Positions 50,227 through 59,484 of a stretch of 64,000 bases of DNA are shown piece by piece. Below the pieces are notes generated by a model. That model did not search any database, had not been told where the DNA came from, and was given only the letters and a program-made list of their open reading frames with translations. Source of the stretch: Streptomyces rhizoryzae. Lineage in GTDB: Bacteria; Actinomycetota; Actinomycetes; Streptomycetales; Streptomycetaceae. The stretch covers positions 22,008-86,007 of the forward strand of contig NZ_JALMUV010000038.1 in assembly GCF_023155275.1 (NCBI RefSeq). The letters are read 5' to 3'. Each line of letters begins with the position of its first letter. Position 1 is the stretch's first letter. The translations under genes and the position numbers were made by a program.

Positions 50227-52380
50227 ATGTACGTGAACCCCCTGACCACCCATGCCTTCGACCTCCCCGGCCACCTCTCCCCCAAGGCCGACCCGGACCT
50301 GATCGCCGGTGACGAGCAGCACTTCGCGGCCCTCGCGGACTGCCTGGAGCAGACCATCGCCGAGGTGTCCGACCGCCTGGACGAGGTGCGCAGGTCACCC
50401 GGCGGTCTGGGCCGCCAGGCGATGGACCGGGACGCGGAGGTCCACCGACTGACCGCCCGCCTGCGCGCCCTGCGCCGGTTCGGCCTGGACCTGTGCCTGG
50501 GGCGCATGGTCGGCGCCGACGACCCGGAGCCGGTGTACGTCGGGCGCCTCGGCCTGACCGACAGCGCGGGGCGCCGGCTGCTGATCGACTGGCGCTCCCC
50601 CGCGGCGGAGCCGTTCTTCGGCGCCACCCACGCCAACCCGATGGGCCTGGTCAGCCGCCGCCGGTACCGCTGGACCGGCGGCCGGATCAGCGACTACTGG
50701 GACGAGGTGTTCACCGCGGACGGGTTCGCCGGGCATGCCGCGCTGGACGACCAGTCGGCCTTCATCGCCAGCCTGGGCAGCAGCCGGTCGCCGCGGATGC
50801 GGGACGTCCTCGGCACCCTCCAGGCCGACCAGGACGCCATCATCCGGGCGGGGTCGCGCGGCGCGCTCGTCGTCGACGGCGGCCCGGGTACCGGCAAGAC
50901 CGTCGTCGCCCTGCACCGGTCCGCTTACCTGCTCCACTCCGACCCCCGCTTCGGCAACCGCCGCGGCGGCGTGCTCTTCGTCGGCCCGCACCAGCCCTAC
51001 CTGTCCTACGTCGTCGACGTCCTGCCCAGCCTGGGCGAGGAGGGCGTGCAGACCTGCACGCTGCGGGACCTCGTCGCGGAGGGGGCCGGGGCGGCGCCGG
51101 AGACCGACCCGGAGGTGGCCCGCCTGAAGTCGTCCGCGGCGATGGTGCACGCCATCGAGGCGGCCGTCCGGTTCTACGAGGAGCCGCCCGCCGAGGGGAT
51201 GACGGTCACCACCGACTGGGCCGACCTCTGGCTCGGCGCCGATGACTGGGCCGAGGCGTTCGACGCACCGGAACCAGGCACTCCGCACAATGAGGCGCGG
51301 GAGCAGATCTGGGCGGAACTGGTCACGATCCTGCTGGACAAGCTCGACGGCGAGGTCTCGCCCGACGTGTTCGGCAGGGCACTGCGGCAGGACGAGGAGC
51401 TGGTCACCACGCTCAACCGGGCCTGGCCGATGCTGGACGCGGCCGACCTCGTCGGCGACCTGTGGACCGTCCCCGCGTACCTGCGGCTGTGTGCTCCCTG
51501 GCTCGGCCCGGAGGAGGTCCGCGCGCTCCGGCGCGCGGACGCCCAGGCATGGACGGTCGCCGACCTGCCGCTGCTGGACGCGGCACGGCAGCGGCTCGGC
51601 GACCCGGAGACGGCCCGGCGGAACCGCCGCCACCGGGCGGCCGTCGCCGCCGAACGCGCGCGGATGGCCGACGTCATCGACCACATCGTCGCGGCCGACG
51701 CGGACGGTGAGGGCGCGGTCACGATGCTGCGCGGCCAGGACCTCCAGGAGCGGCTGATCGACGAGACGGCGCTGCCCGGCACCGAGCCGGACCGGCTCGC
51801 CGGACCGTTCGCGCACATCGTGGTGGACGAGGCGCAGGAGCTGACCGACGCGGAGTGGCAGATGCTGCTGCTGCGCTGCCCGTCCCGGAGCTTCACCATC
51901 GTCGGGGACCGCGCCCAGGCCAGGCACGGCTTCACGGAGTCGTGGCGGGAGCGCCTGGAGCGGGTCGGCCTGGGCCGGATCGAGGTGGCCGCCCTGAGCA
52001 TCAACTACCGCACGCCGGAAGAGGTGATGGCGGAGGCGGAGCCGGTCATCCGCGCGGCGCTCCCCGACGCCAACGTGCCGGTCTCCATCCGCCGCAGCGG
52101 CCTCCCCGTCCGGCGCGGAACCGTGGCCGAGCGCGACGCGATCCTGGACGAGTGGCTGGCCGGGCACGCCGACGGCATCGCCTGCGTGATCGGCGATCCC
52201 GCGTTCCGGGAGACCTCCCGCGTCCGGTGCCTGTCCCCCGCCCTGTCGAAGGGCCTGGAATTCGACCTGGTCGTCCTCGTCGACCCGGACGCCTTCGGTG
52301 ACGGCATCGAAGGGGCGGTCGACCGCTATGTCGCGATGACCCGCGCGACGCAGCAGCTCGTCCTCCTCACGAGCGCCTGA
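50227..52380 (+). CDS. helR: HelR, RNA-polymerase-recycling helicase-like ATPase (rifamycin resistance)
   Basis: A 717-residue UvrD-like motor of the HelD class. Walker A is DGGPGTGKTVVALHRSAYLL (about 218), Walker B IVVDEAQELTDAEW, motif III IVGDRAQARH and the C-terminal YVAMTRATQQLVLL. The N-terminal coiled arm that enters RNA polymerase is visible (AALADCLEQTIAEVSDRLDE). The LIDWRSPAAEPFFGATHANP block is typical of HelD proteins. HelR binds RNA polymerase, ejects rifamycin and frees the enzyme. The RAE upstream and rox downstream make the identity firm. GTG 50233 is an alternative start better spaced from GGAG. Confidence 0.92.
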   Translation: MYVNPLTTHAFDLPGHLSPKADPDLIAGDEQHFAALADCLEQTIAEVSDRLDEVRRSPGGLGRQAMDRDAEVHRLTARLRALRRFGLDLCLGRMVGADDPEPVYVGRLGLTDSAGRRLLIDWRSPAAEPFFGATHANPMGLVSRRRYRWTGGRISDYWDEVFTADGFAGHAALDDQSAFIASLGSSRSPRMRDVLGTLQADQDAIIRAGSRGALVVDGGPGTGKTVVALHRSAYLLHSDPRFGNRRGGVLFVGPHQPYLSYVVDVLPSLGEEGVQTCTLRDLVAEGAGAAPETDPEVARLKSSAAMVHAIEAAVRFYEEPPAEGMTVTTDWADLWLGADDWAEAFDAPEPGTPHNEAREQIWAELVTILLDKLDGEVSPDVFGRALRQDEELVTTLNRAWPMLDAADLVGDLWTVPAYLRLCAPWLGPEEVRALRRADAQAWTVADLPLLDAARQRLGDPETARRNRRHRAAVAAERARMADVIDHIVAADADGEGAVTMLRGQDLQERLIDETALPGTEPDRLAGPFAHIVVDEAQELTDAEWQMLLLRCPSRSFTIVGDRAQARHGFTESWRERLERVGLGRIEVAALSINYRTPEEVMAEAEPVIRAALPDANVPVSIRRSGLPVRRGTVAERDAILDEWLAGHADGIACVIGDPAFRETSRVRCLSPALSKGLEFDLVVLVDPDAFGDGIEGAVDRYVAMTRATQQLVLLTSA

Positions 52381-52471
52381 CGCCGGCGCGCGCGGTACGG
52401 CGGTGCGCCTCCGCCTTCCCCCTCCCCCCTTCTCCCCTTCTCTTCACCCCTCTCCTGGAACGGACTTGGTG

Positions 52472-53944
52472 ATGACTGACATGACTGACGTGGTTGACGT
52501 GGCTGACGTGATTGACGTGATCGTGGTCGGCGGCGGGCCGACCGGTTTGATGCTGGCCTGCGAGCTGCGGCTGCACGAGGTGCGGGTGGTCGTGCTGGAG
52601 AGGCTGGCCGCACCGACCGAGCAGTCGCGCGGCCAGGGGCTGCACGCCCGCAGCGTCGAGCTGATGGACCAGCGCGGGCTGCTCGACCGGTTCCTCGCGG
52701 TCAGCGAGAAGTACCGGGTCGGCGGCCTCTTCGGGGGCATCATGAAGCCGTGGCCGGACGGGTTGGACACCGCCCACCCGTTCGGCGTGGCCGCCCCGCA
52801 GCCGCTCACCGAGCGGCTGCTCAACGAGCGAGCCCTCGAACTCGGTACCGACATCCGGCGCGGCTGCGAGGTGGCCGGGGTGAGCCAGGACGAGGACGGG
52901 GTGACCGTCGAGCTGACGGACGGATCGCGGCTGCGGGCGCGCTACCTCGTCGGCTGCGACGGCGGCCGCAGCACGGTGCGCAGGCAGCTGGGGGTCGGTT
53001 TCCCCGGCGAACCCGCGCAGGTCGAGACGCTGCTGGGCGACATGGCGGCGACCGAGGACCCGGCGACGATCGCCGCCGTCGTCGAGGAGGTCCGCAAGAC
53101 GCAGCTCCGGTTCGGCGCCATGCCGCTCGGCGAGGGGAGGTACCGCCTCGTCGTCCCCGCCGACGGCGTGGCCGAGGACCGCGCGACAGCGCCGACCCTC
53201 GACGAGTTCCGGCAGCAGCTACGGGCCGTCGCGGGCACCGACTTCGGGGTGCACGCGCCGCGCTGGCTGTCCCGGTTCGGGGACGCCACCCGGCAGGCCG
53301 AGCGGTATCGCGTCGGCCGGGTGCTGCTGGCCGGCGACGCGGCGCACATCCACCCGCCCACCGGCGGACAGGGCCTCAACCTCGGTCTCCAGGACGCCTT
53401 CAACCTCGGTTGGAAGCTGGCCGCCGAGGTGCACGGCTGGGCACCCGCGGGCCTGCTGGACAGCTACCACACCGAACGCCATCCGGTGGCCGCCGCCGTG
53501 CTGGAGAACACCCGCGCGCAGATCACGCTGCTGGGGACCGATCCCGGTGCGACCGCGCTGCGCGGGCTGTTGTCGAAACTGATGGACTTCGAGGAGGTGA
53601 ACCGGTACATCACCGGGATGATCACCGCCGTCGACGTCCGCTACGACGTCGGCGAGGGCCACGAACTCCTCGGCCGGCGACTGCGGGACGTGCGGCTGGC
53701 GCAGGGCCGGCTGTACGCGCTGATGCACGGCGGCCGAGGGCTGCTGCTCGACCGGACCGGGCGGCTCTCGATCGCCGGCTGGGCGGACCGGGTCGACCAC
53801 ATCGTCGACGAGGTCGAGGCCGGTGAAGCGCTGGACGTCCCGGCGGTCCTGCTGCGCCCGGACGGGCACGTGGTGTGGGCCGGTGAGGAGCAGGAGGAAC
53901 TGCTCGGCTGCATGGCGCGGTGGTTCGGCGCGCCCCGTGACTGA
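52472..53944 (+). CDS. rox: Rifamycin monooxygenase Rox
   Basis: A 490-residue class A flavin monooxygenase. FAD motifs: VIVVGGGPTGLMLACELRL, DG motif YLVGCDGGRSTVRRQLG and GDAAHIHPPTGGQGLNLGLQ. The C-terminal thioredoxin-like domain ends WFGAPRD. Length, RGQGLHARSVELMDQRG block and position behind RAE-helR identify it as Rox, which hydroxylates and linearises rifamycins. The first 16 residues (MTDMTDVVDVADVIDV) come from a 9-bp repeat; the natural start may be any of the in-frame GTGs. 91 bp follow helR, so one transcript is likely. Confidence 0.9.
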   Translation: MTDMTDVVDVADVIDVIVVGGGPTGLMLACELRLHEVRVVVLERLAAPTEQSRGQGLHARSVELMDQRGLLDRFLAVSEKYRVGGLFGGIMKPWPDGLDTAHPFGVAAPQPLTERLLNERALELGTDIRRGCEVAGVSQDEDGVTVELTDGSRLRARYLVGCDGGRSTVRRQLGVGFPGEPAQVETLLGDMAATEDPATIAAVVEEVRKTQLRFGAMPLGEGRYRLVVPADGVAEDRATAPTLDEFRQQLRAVAGTDFGVHAPRWLSRFGDATRQAERYRVGRVLLAGDAAHIHPPTGGQGLNLGLQDAFNLGWKLAAEVHGWAPAGLLDSYHTERHPVAAAVLENTRAQITLLGTDPGATALRGLLSKLMDFEEVNRYITGMITAVDVRYDVGEGHELLGRRLRDVRLAQGRLYALMHGGRGLLLDRTGRLSIAGWADRVDHIVDEVEAGEALDVPAVLLRPDGHVVWAGEEQEELLGCMARWFGAPRD

Positions 53945-54107
53945 CCGGGCGGCGGGCCGTCGCGCGGGGTGCGGCGAGCGGGCCCCGGCGGCCGCGTCGG
54001 GGCAGCGGGGGCCGTCGCCGACCGGAGGGGGAGGCCCCGCCTCCGGGTCGCCCGCGGACCGTATATAGGCTCACGCCCGTAACGAGCCTGACGGGGGAGA
54101 AGACCGA

Positions 54108-54983
54108 GTGGAACGGCTGCGGCAGGACGATCCTGCGCGGATCGGGGATTTGGTGACGTTGGCGCGTCTGGACGCCGACGGCAGCCGGGGCGTACCGGAA
54201 CGCCGCTATCTGGCCCGCAGCGCTGACGGTGCGCACACCGTGCTGGCCTGCCTGCCGCCGCCCGGCGGTGACCCGGCGCGGTGGGCGGCCGAGGCGCAGC
54301 AGGCGGCGCGGCTGACCCAGCCCGGGTTCTGGCCGGTCGGCGGGCTCGGCGGGACCCCGGCGTTCCCGTGGTGGGCCGCTCCCTACCGGCCCGTGCTGCC
54401 GCTGCCGGCCGTGCTGGCCGCGCACGGCGGGCCGCTGCCGGAGCCGGTGGTCCGGATGCTCGGCGGCACCCTCGCCGAAGCCCTGGCCTCCGCCCACGTC
54501 CTGGGCATCGTGCACGGCGGGGTCTGTCCGGCGGGCGTGCTGCTGACCGTCCGCGGGCCGCTGCTGAGCTGCTTCGGGGCGACCCGCGCGAACCCGGTGG
54601 TGGGAGCCTCCGCCACGGGCGAATCGGTGCTGGAGACCGGGTGCCTGGCGCCCGAACTGGCGGCGGGCGGAGCAGCCGTGGACCGGGCCGGCGACGTCTA
54701 CGCCCTGGGCGCGGTCCTGGCGTACGCGGCGACCGGGCACACGGTGCCCGAGCGGCAGGAGATCCCCGCCGGCCTGCGGGACGTCATCACGGCCTGCCGC
54801 TCGCGCGATCCGCAGGGGCGGCCCGAACCGGCAAGGGTGCTGGCGGAGTTGGTGCCGGGCGCGGCGTACGGCGCGCTGACCGGTGCCGCCGAGCCGGTGT
54901 CGCTGCCCGGCCGGGTCGTCGAGGCGTTGTCCCGTCAGTCGGCGGAGGTCCTCGCCGCCGCACTCCCCACCCAAGGGAGCTGA
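54108..54983 (+). CDS. Pseudokinase (catalytically dead Ser/Thr kinase homologue)
   Basis: A 291-residue protein with clear kinase ancestry but no catalytic residues. The glycine loop is replaced by LDADGSRGVP, the ATP lysine region reads HTVLACLP, HRDLKPSN reads HGGVCPAG (136-143) and DFG reads CFG (155-157). Late kinase landmarks remain: APEL, GDVYALGAVLAYAATG and RDPQGRPEP. GTG 54108 has GGGGGAGAAG ahead. Its stop lies three bases before the next kinase start, so it is translated with that kinase and probably acts as its regulator or scaffold. Confidence 0.85.
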   Translation: MERLRQDDPARIGDLVTLARLDADGSRGVPERRYLARSADGAHTVLACLPPPGGDPARWAAEAQQAARLTQPGFWPVGGLGGTPAFPWWAAPYRPVLPLPAVLAAHGGPLPEPVVRMLGGTLAEALASAHVLGIVHGGVCPAGVLLTVRGPLLSCFGATRANPVVGASATGESVLETGCLAPELAAGGAAVDRAGDVYALGAVLAYAATGHTVPERQEIPAGLRDVITACRSRDPQGRPEPARVLAELVPGAAYGALTGAAEPVSLPGRVVEALSRQSAEVLAAALPTQGS

Positions 54984-54986
54984 GCC

Positions 54987-57170
54987 ATGATCTCCCCGCT
55001 GCTGCACGACGACCCGCACACCGTCGGGCCGTTCCGGATCCTCGCCCGCCTCGGTGGCGGCGGGATGGGCACCGTGTACCTGGGCCGTTCGGCGGCCGGG
55101 CGCACAGTCGCGGTGAAGACGCTGCACACCCGGCTCGCCGGCGACACCACGCTGCGGACCCGCTTCCGTTTGGAGACGGACGCGGCGCGGGTGATGGGCG
55201 CCGTTCACGGGGCGGCCGTGGTCGACGCCGATCCGCAGGCGCCGACCCCGTGGCTGGCGACCGAGTACGTGCTCGGGCCGCCGCTGGACACCGCCGTCGA
55301 GGCGGGCGGGCCGCTGCCGGAGCCGGCCGTGCGGGCGCTCGGCGCGGCGCTCGCCGCCGGGCTGGAACAGCTGCACCGCTCGGAGGTGGTGCACCGCGAT
55401 CTGAAACCGTCCAACATCCTGGTGACGGCGCAGGGCCCGCGGATCATCGACTTCGGGATCGCCCGTGCCTTCGGCGACGAGCACCTGACCAACGTCGGGA
55501 GCGCCGTCGGCACCCCGGCGTTCATGTCGCCGGAGCAGGCGGCGGGGCTGGAACACGCGGCGGCCGGCGATGTGTTCGCGCTGGCCGGGGTGCTGATCTT
55601 CGCCGCCACCGGCACCGGCCCGTTCGGCGGCGGGGCGCCCACGGACCTGCTGTACCGCGTCCGGTTCGGTGAGCCGGACCTCGGCCGGGTCCCCGAGTCG
55701 CTGCGTGAGCTGCTCGCCCGCTGCCTGGCGAAGGATCCCGCGCACCGCCCGTCCACCGGGGAGCTGCACGGTGCGCTCGGCGGTGCCGCGGCCGCCCCGG
55801 GCGACCGCGGTGGTTTCGCGGTACTGCTGCCCGACGCGGTGCTGCGGGAGATCGCGCGGCGCAGCGACGAGGTGTGGCGGGAGCCGCCGCCGCGGTTGGC
55901 GCCGCCGGTGCCCACCGAGGCGCCGCGGGCCGACGCCGCCCCGGCGGCGGGGGTGTCCCGGCGGCGGCTGCTGGCGGTGGCCGGCGGTGCGCTGCTGGGC
56001 GGCGGCGTCCTCGGCGGCGCGGGCTGGGCGCTGTTCTCCGGTCCCTCGGACAACGGGGGCGGCGGCACGAAGAAGGACGCCGTCGACCGGCCGAAGCCGC
56101 CGTCGGCGCTGTGGAGCGCCGGCCTGTGGTGCCCGGAGTCCGGCGGCGAGGTGATGCCGGTGGGCCGCAACCTGGCCATGCGCGCCGGGATCGTGCTGTG
56201 CGGGATCAACGCCGAGTCGGGCCAGTCCACGTGGCAGGCGAACATCGCCGATGTCTGGCGTTCGGCCACCGACGGGACCAGGCTGTACGCCCTGCGGGAC
56301 TACCAGGAGGACGCGGCGGCGCTGGCGGTGTGCGAGGTGTCGCAGACCGACGGCCAGCTGGGCAAGCCGCTGGCGGAGCTCGCCGCGTTCACCGGCAAGG
56401 AGCAGTACAACCAGCTGCTGTGCGTGGCCGGCGGCACCGCGTACCTGGTGGCCCGGGCCGCGTCGGGGGGCCGCTGGTACCTGGTCGCGGCCGACCTGGG
56501 CACGGGCAAGGAGCGCTGGCGCAGCCCGGTGGACGCACCGCAGTCCAAGGGCTTCCCGGCGGCGCTGTACGGCGGTGTGGTGGGGTCCCGGGTGGTGCTG
56601 TGCGCGTACCCGGCGTCCGATACGAAGTTCCTCCGCCTCTCGGCGTACGACAAGGGCAGCGGCAAGCAGGCGTGGGCGGTGTCCGAGACGTTCGCGGGCG
56701 CCCCGCCGACCCGTCTGGTCGCCGACGAGCACAACCTCTACCTGGCTGCGGACACCCTCACCGCGCGCCGGCTCTCCGACGGCGGCCTGGAGTGGCTGTT
56801 CGGGAACGGGCGCGACGGCGAGGGCAGCGGCGGTGACCAGCGGCGGTACGGTGCGCCGACCCTCCAGGACGGTGTCGTGTACTCCGTCCGGGAGGACCAG
56901 GGGCTGCTCGCCGTCGACGCCCTCTCCGGGACGCTGAACTGGCAGGAGCAGGGGCTCTCGGGCAGGAAGAGCAAGCGGGACGTGGCGCCGGCGGTCGGCA
57001 AGCGGTACGCGTACTGCGTCGACGACAAGGGCGTGCGCGCCGTCGACCTCAAGTCCCGCAAGGCCGTCTGGACGTACGCCAGCGAGCCCGTGGTGCTGAC
57101 CGCCGACGCCCAGGGCGGCCGGCTGTACGTCCGCCAGGAGAAGCGGACCCTCGCCCTCCCGCTCGCCTGA
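54987..57170 (+). CDS. Ser/Thr kinase with Tat-like anchor and PQQ-type beta-propeller
   Basis: A 727-residue protein. Residues 1-265 are a complete kinase: GGGGMG (23-28), VAVK (44), HRDLKPSN (136-143), DFG (155-157), SPEQ (181-184). After a Pro/Ala linker comes GVSRRRLLAVAGGALLGGG (322-340), which has the RRxLL form of a twin-arginine signal-anchor. Residues 375-727 are PQQ-like repeats (WRSPVDAP, TGKERW-type turns, GTLNWQEQG, KAVWTY) that build a beta-propeller. The propeller should lie outside the membrane as a sensor and the kinase inside. Second gene of a three-kinase operon. Confidence 0.9.
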   Translation: MISPLLHDDPHTVGPFRILARLGGGGMGTVYLGRSAAGRTVAVKTLHTRLAGDTTLRTRFRLETDAARVMGAVHGAAVVDADPQAPTPWLATEYVLGPPLDTAVEAGGPLPEPAVRALGAALAAGLEQLHRSEVVHRDLKPSNILVTAQGPRIIDFGIARAFGDEHLTNVGSAVGTPAFMSPEQAAGLEHAAAGDVFALAGVLIFAATGTGPFGGGAPTDLLYRVRFGEPDLGRVPESLRELLARCLAKDPAHRPSTGELHGALGGAAAAPGDRGGFAVLLPDAVLREIARRSDEVWREPPPRLAPPVPTEAPRADAAPAAGVSRRRLLAVAGGALLGGGVLGGAGWALFSGPSDNGGGGTKKDAVDRPKPPSALWSAGLWCPESGGEVMPVGRNLAMRAGIVLCGINAESGQSTWQANIADVWRSATDGTRLYALRDYQEDAAALAVCEVSQTDGQLGKPLAELAAFTGKEQYNQLLCVAGGTAYLVARAASGGRWYLVAADLGTGKERWRSPVDAPQSKGFPAALYGGVVGSRVVLCAYPASDTKFLRLSAYDKGSGKQAWAVSETFAGAPPTRLVADEHNLYLAADTLTARRLSDGGLEWLFGNGRDGEGSGGDQRRYGAPTLQDGVVYSVREDQGLLAVDALSGTLNWQEQGLSGRKSKRDVAPAVGKRYAYCVDDKGVRAVDLKSRKAVWTYASEPVVLTADAQGGRLYVRQEKRTLALPLA

Positions 57171-57239
57171 CGCCGTCCCCGGCACCCCTCCCCCACCCCA
57201 CCCGCTCCATCCGTTCCGATCCAGGAGACGAGACCGCCC

Positions 57240-59330
57240 GTGAAACCCCTCGGCCAGGGAGATCCGCTGCGCCTGGGCCCCTACCGCCTGCACGGCGTCC
57301 TCGGCGAGGGCGGTATGGGCAAGGTGTACTTCGGCGCGGACGCCGCCGGGTGCCCCGCCGCGGTGAAGGTGCTGCTGCCGGAACTCGCCCACGACGCGCA
57401 CCTGGCCGACCGCTTCCTCCGCGAGGCGCGCACCGCGCGGGCGGTGACCAGCGAGGGCGTGGCGCGCGTCCTGGCCGCCGAGTTGGAGGGCGGCAGGCCG
57501 TGGATCGCCACGGAGTTCCTGGCCGGTCCGACGCTGGACGACGCCGTGGCGCGCTTCGGGCCGCTCGATGACGCCGCGGTGCGGGAGTTGGCGCGGTCGC
57601 TGGCCCGCACGCTCCAGGACGTCCATGCCACGGGCCTGGTCCACCGGGACGTGAAGCCGCCCAACGTGGTCCTCACCTCGCGGGGCCCTCGGCTGATCGA
57701 CTTCGGCATCGCCCGCCCCGAGCACGGCCTGACCCTGACCCGTACCGGGCAGATCCCGGTCACCCCGGGCTACGGCGCGCCGGAGCAGGTCCTGGGGCAG
57801 CGGGTCGGCCCGGCGGCCGACGTCTTCTCGCTCGGCGCCGTCCTGGCCTTCGCCGCGGCCGGCCGCCCGCCCTACACCGGTGCCGAGATCACCGCGGTCC
57901 TGTACGAGGTCGTGCACGGCGAGCCGGATCTCGCGGCCGTCCCCGAGGCCCTGCGGTACCTCGTCACGCCCTGCTTCGCCAAGGATCCGGCGGCCCGCCC
58001 GCTGCCCGCTCAGGTCGCCGAGGCCGCGGCGGCGCCCCGGCAGCCGGAACGGCTGTGGAGGTCCGGCGCGCTGGGTGACGAGATCCGCCAACGCGAGGTG
58101 GCGGCCCGCCGCCTGACGGAGCGTTCGGTGGCCGCCTCCCCCACCCTCGGGGCCGGGCCGGCCGGCGGCGGCCCCCGCTTCACCCGGCGGCGGCTGCTGG
58201 CCGCGGCCGGCGGTGGGGCGCTGCTGGCCGCGGCGGGCGGCGGTACCGCCTGGTGGCTGTCCCGGGGTGAGGCGCCGGCCGACCCGTTCGACCTCCCGCC
58301 GCCGGCCGCGGTGCGGGCCGCCCCGCTCGGCTCCGCGGTCGGCTCCCCGAGCCCGCTGTGGGGGCCGCTCCAGGACGTGGCCGACGCCGGGTCGCCGGCG
58401 CCGCTGCCGGTCCGCGACGTGGTGGTGTTCGCGGCGGCCGGGGGCGGCATCGCGGCGCGCCAGGTCACCGACGGCCGGGAACGCTGGCGGGCCCGCGAGG
58501 CGAAGGCCGCCGCCGGCTACCTCTCGATCGGCGACCGGCTGGTGGCCGCCGCCGACGCCAAGGGCACGCTGCGCACCTGGGTGGCGGCCACCGGCTCGCC
58601 GCGCTGGACCGCGGACGCCCAGGCGGCCGCCCTGCTGGCCGCCGACGCGAGCGCCGTCTACCTGGTGACCACCGACGGGCGGCTGCGCTGCGTCGGCACC
58701 GACGGCACGGTGCGCTGGACCCGGCAGCCACCGCTGGCGCTGTCCGGCGGCCGCCCCGCCGCGGCCCTCGGCGCGGGCCACCTGGTGCTGTGCACGGCGC
58801 AGGGCGACGTGGCCGCGGTCCGCGCCCGGGACGGGGCGCGCGCCTGGGTCCGCAAGGGCCAGGCCGACGGGGCGTTGCGCCCCGCCATCGACCGCGAAAC
58901 CGTCTACCTCGGCGGCCGCACCCTCGCCGCGGTGCGGATCACCGACGGCCACCAGCTCTGGTCCCGCAACCCCGCGCGCCCGCCCAGGCGGGGCGGCACG
59001 GACGGGTGGGGTCCGCCCGCGGTGGCCGACGAGGTGGTCTACGCGCTGGACTGCGCGGCCCTGCAATCGCTGCACTCCGACGGCAGCCAGGCCGCCTACC
59101 CGGTGATGATCGCCGGTGTCGTCCCGCCCTGGCAGCCCCCGGCCGTCCAGGGACACGGCGTCTGGATCGTGGAGAGCGAGGAGACCGGCGTGAGCGGCCT
59201 GCCCCGTTCCGGTCAGGGCGACCCCCAGACCTACGCCCTCACCACCGCCCCGTCCCGCACCCTCGCCGCCGCCGCCAACCGCCTCTTCGTCCTCAACGGG
59301 ACGACGCTGGTGGCCTTGCCGGTGTATTAG
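57240..59330 (+). CDS. Ser/Thr kinase with Tat-like anchor and PQQ-type beta-propeller
   Basis: A 696-residue paralogue of the gene before it. Kinase motifs GEGGMG (22-27), AVK (43), HRDVKPPN (135-142), DFG (154-156) and APEQ (180-183). The anchor reads FTRRRLLAAAGGGALLAAAGG (split at 314-334), again with three arginines before LL. The propeller (from about 375) has repeats such as GRERWRAREAK, GSPRWTADAQ, GTVRWTRQ and GARAWVRKG. GTG 57240 start, 69 bp after the previous stop. It would pass an outside signal to a cytoplasmic kinase; the ligand is unknown. Confidence 0.9.
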   Translation: MKPLGQGDPLRLGPYRLHGVLGEGGMGKVYFGADAAGCPAAVKVLLPELAHDAHLADRFLREARTARAVTSEGVARVLAAELEGGRPWIATEFLAGPTLDDAVARFGPLDDAAVRELARSLARTLQDVHATGLVHRDVKPPNVVLTSRGPRLIDFGIARPEHGLTLTRTGQIPVTPGYGAPEQVLGQRVGPAADVFSLGAVLAFAAAGRPPYTGAEITAVLYEVVHGEPDLAAVPEALRYLVTPCFAKDPAARPLPAQVAEAAAAPRQPERLWRSGALGDEIRQREVAARRLTERSVAASPTLGAGPAGGGPRFTRRRLLAAAGGGALLAAAGGGTAWWLSRGEAPADPFDLPPPAAVRAAPLGSAVGSPSPLWGPLQDVADAGSPAPLPVRDVVVFAAAGGGIAARQVTDGRERWRAREAKAAAGYLSIGDRLVAAADAKGTLRTWVAATGSPRWTADAQAAALLAADASAVYLVTTDGRLRCVGTDGTVRWTRQPPLALSGGRPAAALGAGHLVLCTAQGDVAAVRARDGARAWVRKGQADGALRPAIDRETVYLGGRTLAAVRITDGHQLWSRNPARPPRRGGTDGWGPPAVADEVVYALDCAALQSLHSDGSQAAYPVMIAGVVPPWQPPAVQGHGVWIVESEETGVSGLPRSGQGDPQTYALTTAPSRTLAAAANRLFVLNGTTLVALPVY

Positions 59331-59370
59331 CCATGCCGCCTGTGGCGCCCGGTACAGCCCGGTACAGCCC

Positions 59371-59432
59371 TGTGAAGGACACCGGCTGCCCGTGAAGGAC
59401 GCAGGCTGCCGGTGAAGGACACAGCCTGTCCT
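59371..59432. repeat. Three 20-bp tandem repeats ending in a palindrome
   Basis: Units at 59371, 59391 and 59411 share GTGAAGGACRC and a CTGCC/CTGTC end. The third unit contains the perfect palindrome AGGACA-CAGCC-TGTCCT (59416-59432), which looks like a dimeric regulator site. Two copies of GGTACAGCCC (59351-59370) precede it. Confidence 0.7.
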
Positions 59433-59484
59433 AGTGGGCTCCTACCGTGGGGACCGTCCGTCAGAACGCAACGGAAGGTGCCCC

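Noticed and set aside
53622..59156. 1,844-codon open frame on the minus strand across the kinase operon
   Set aside because: Composition is Arg/Gly/Pro/Ala-rich without any domain, and it is the mirror of three plus-strand genes with clear motifs. Long antisense frames are expected at this GC content.
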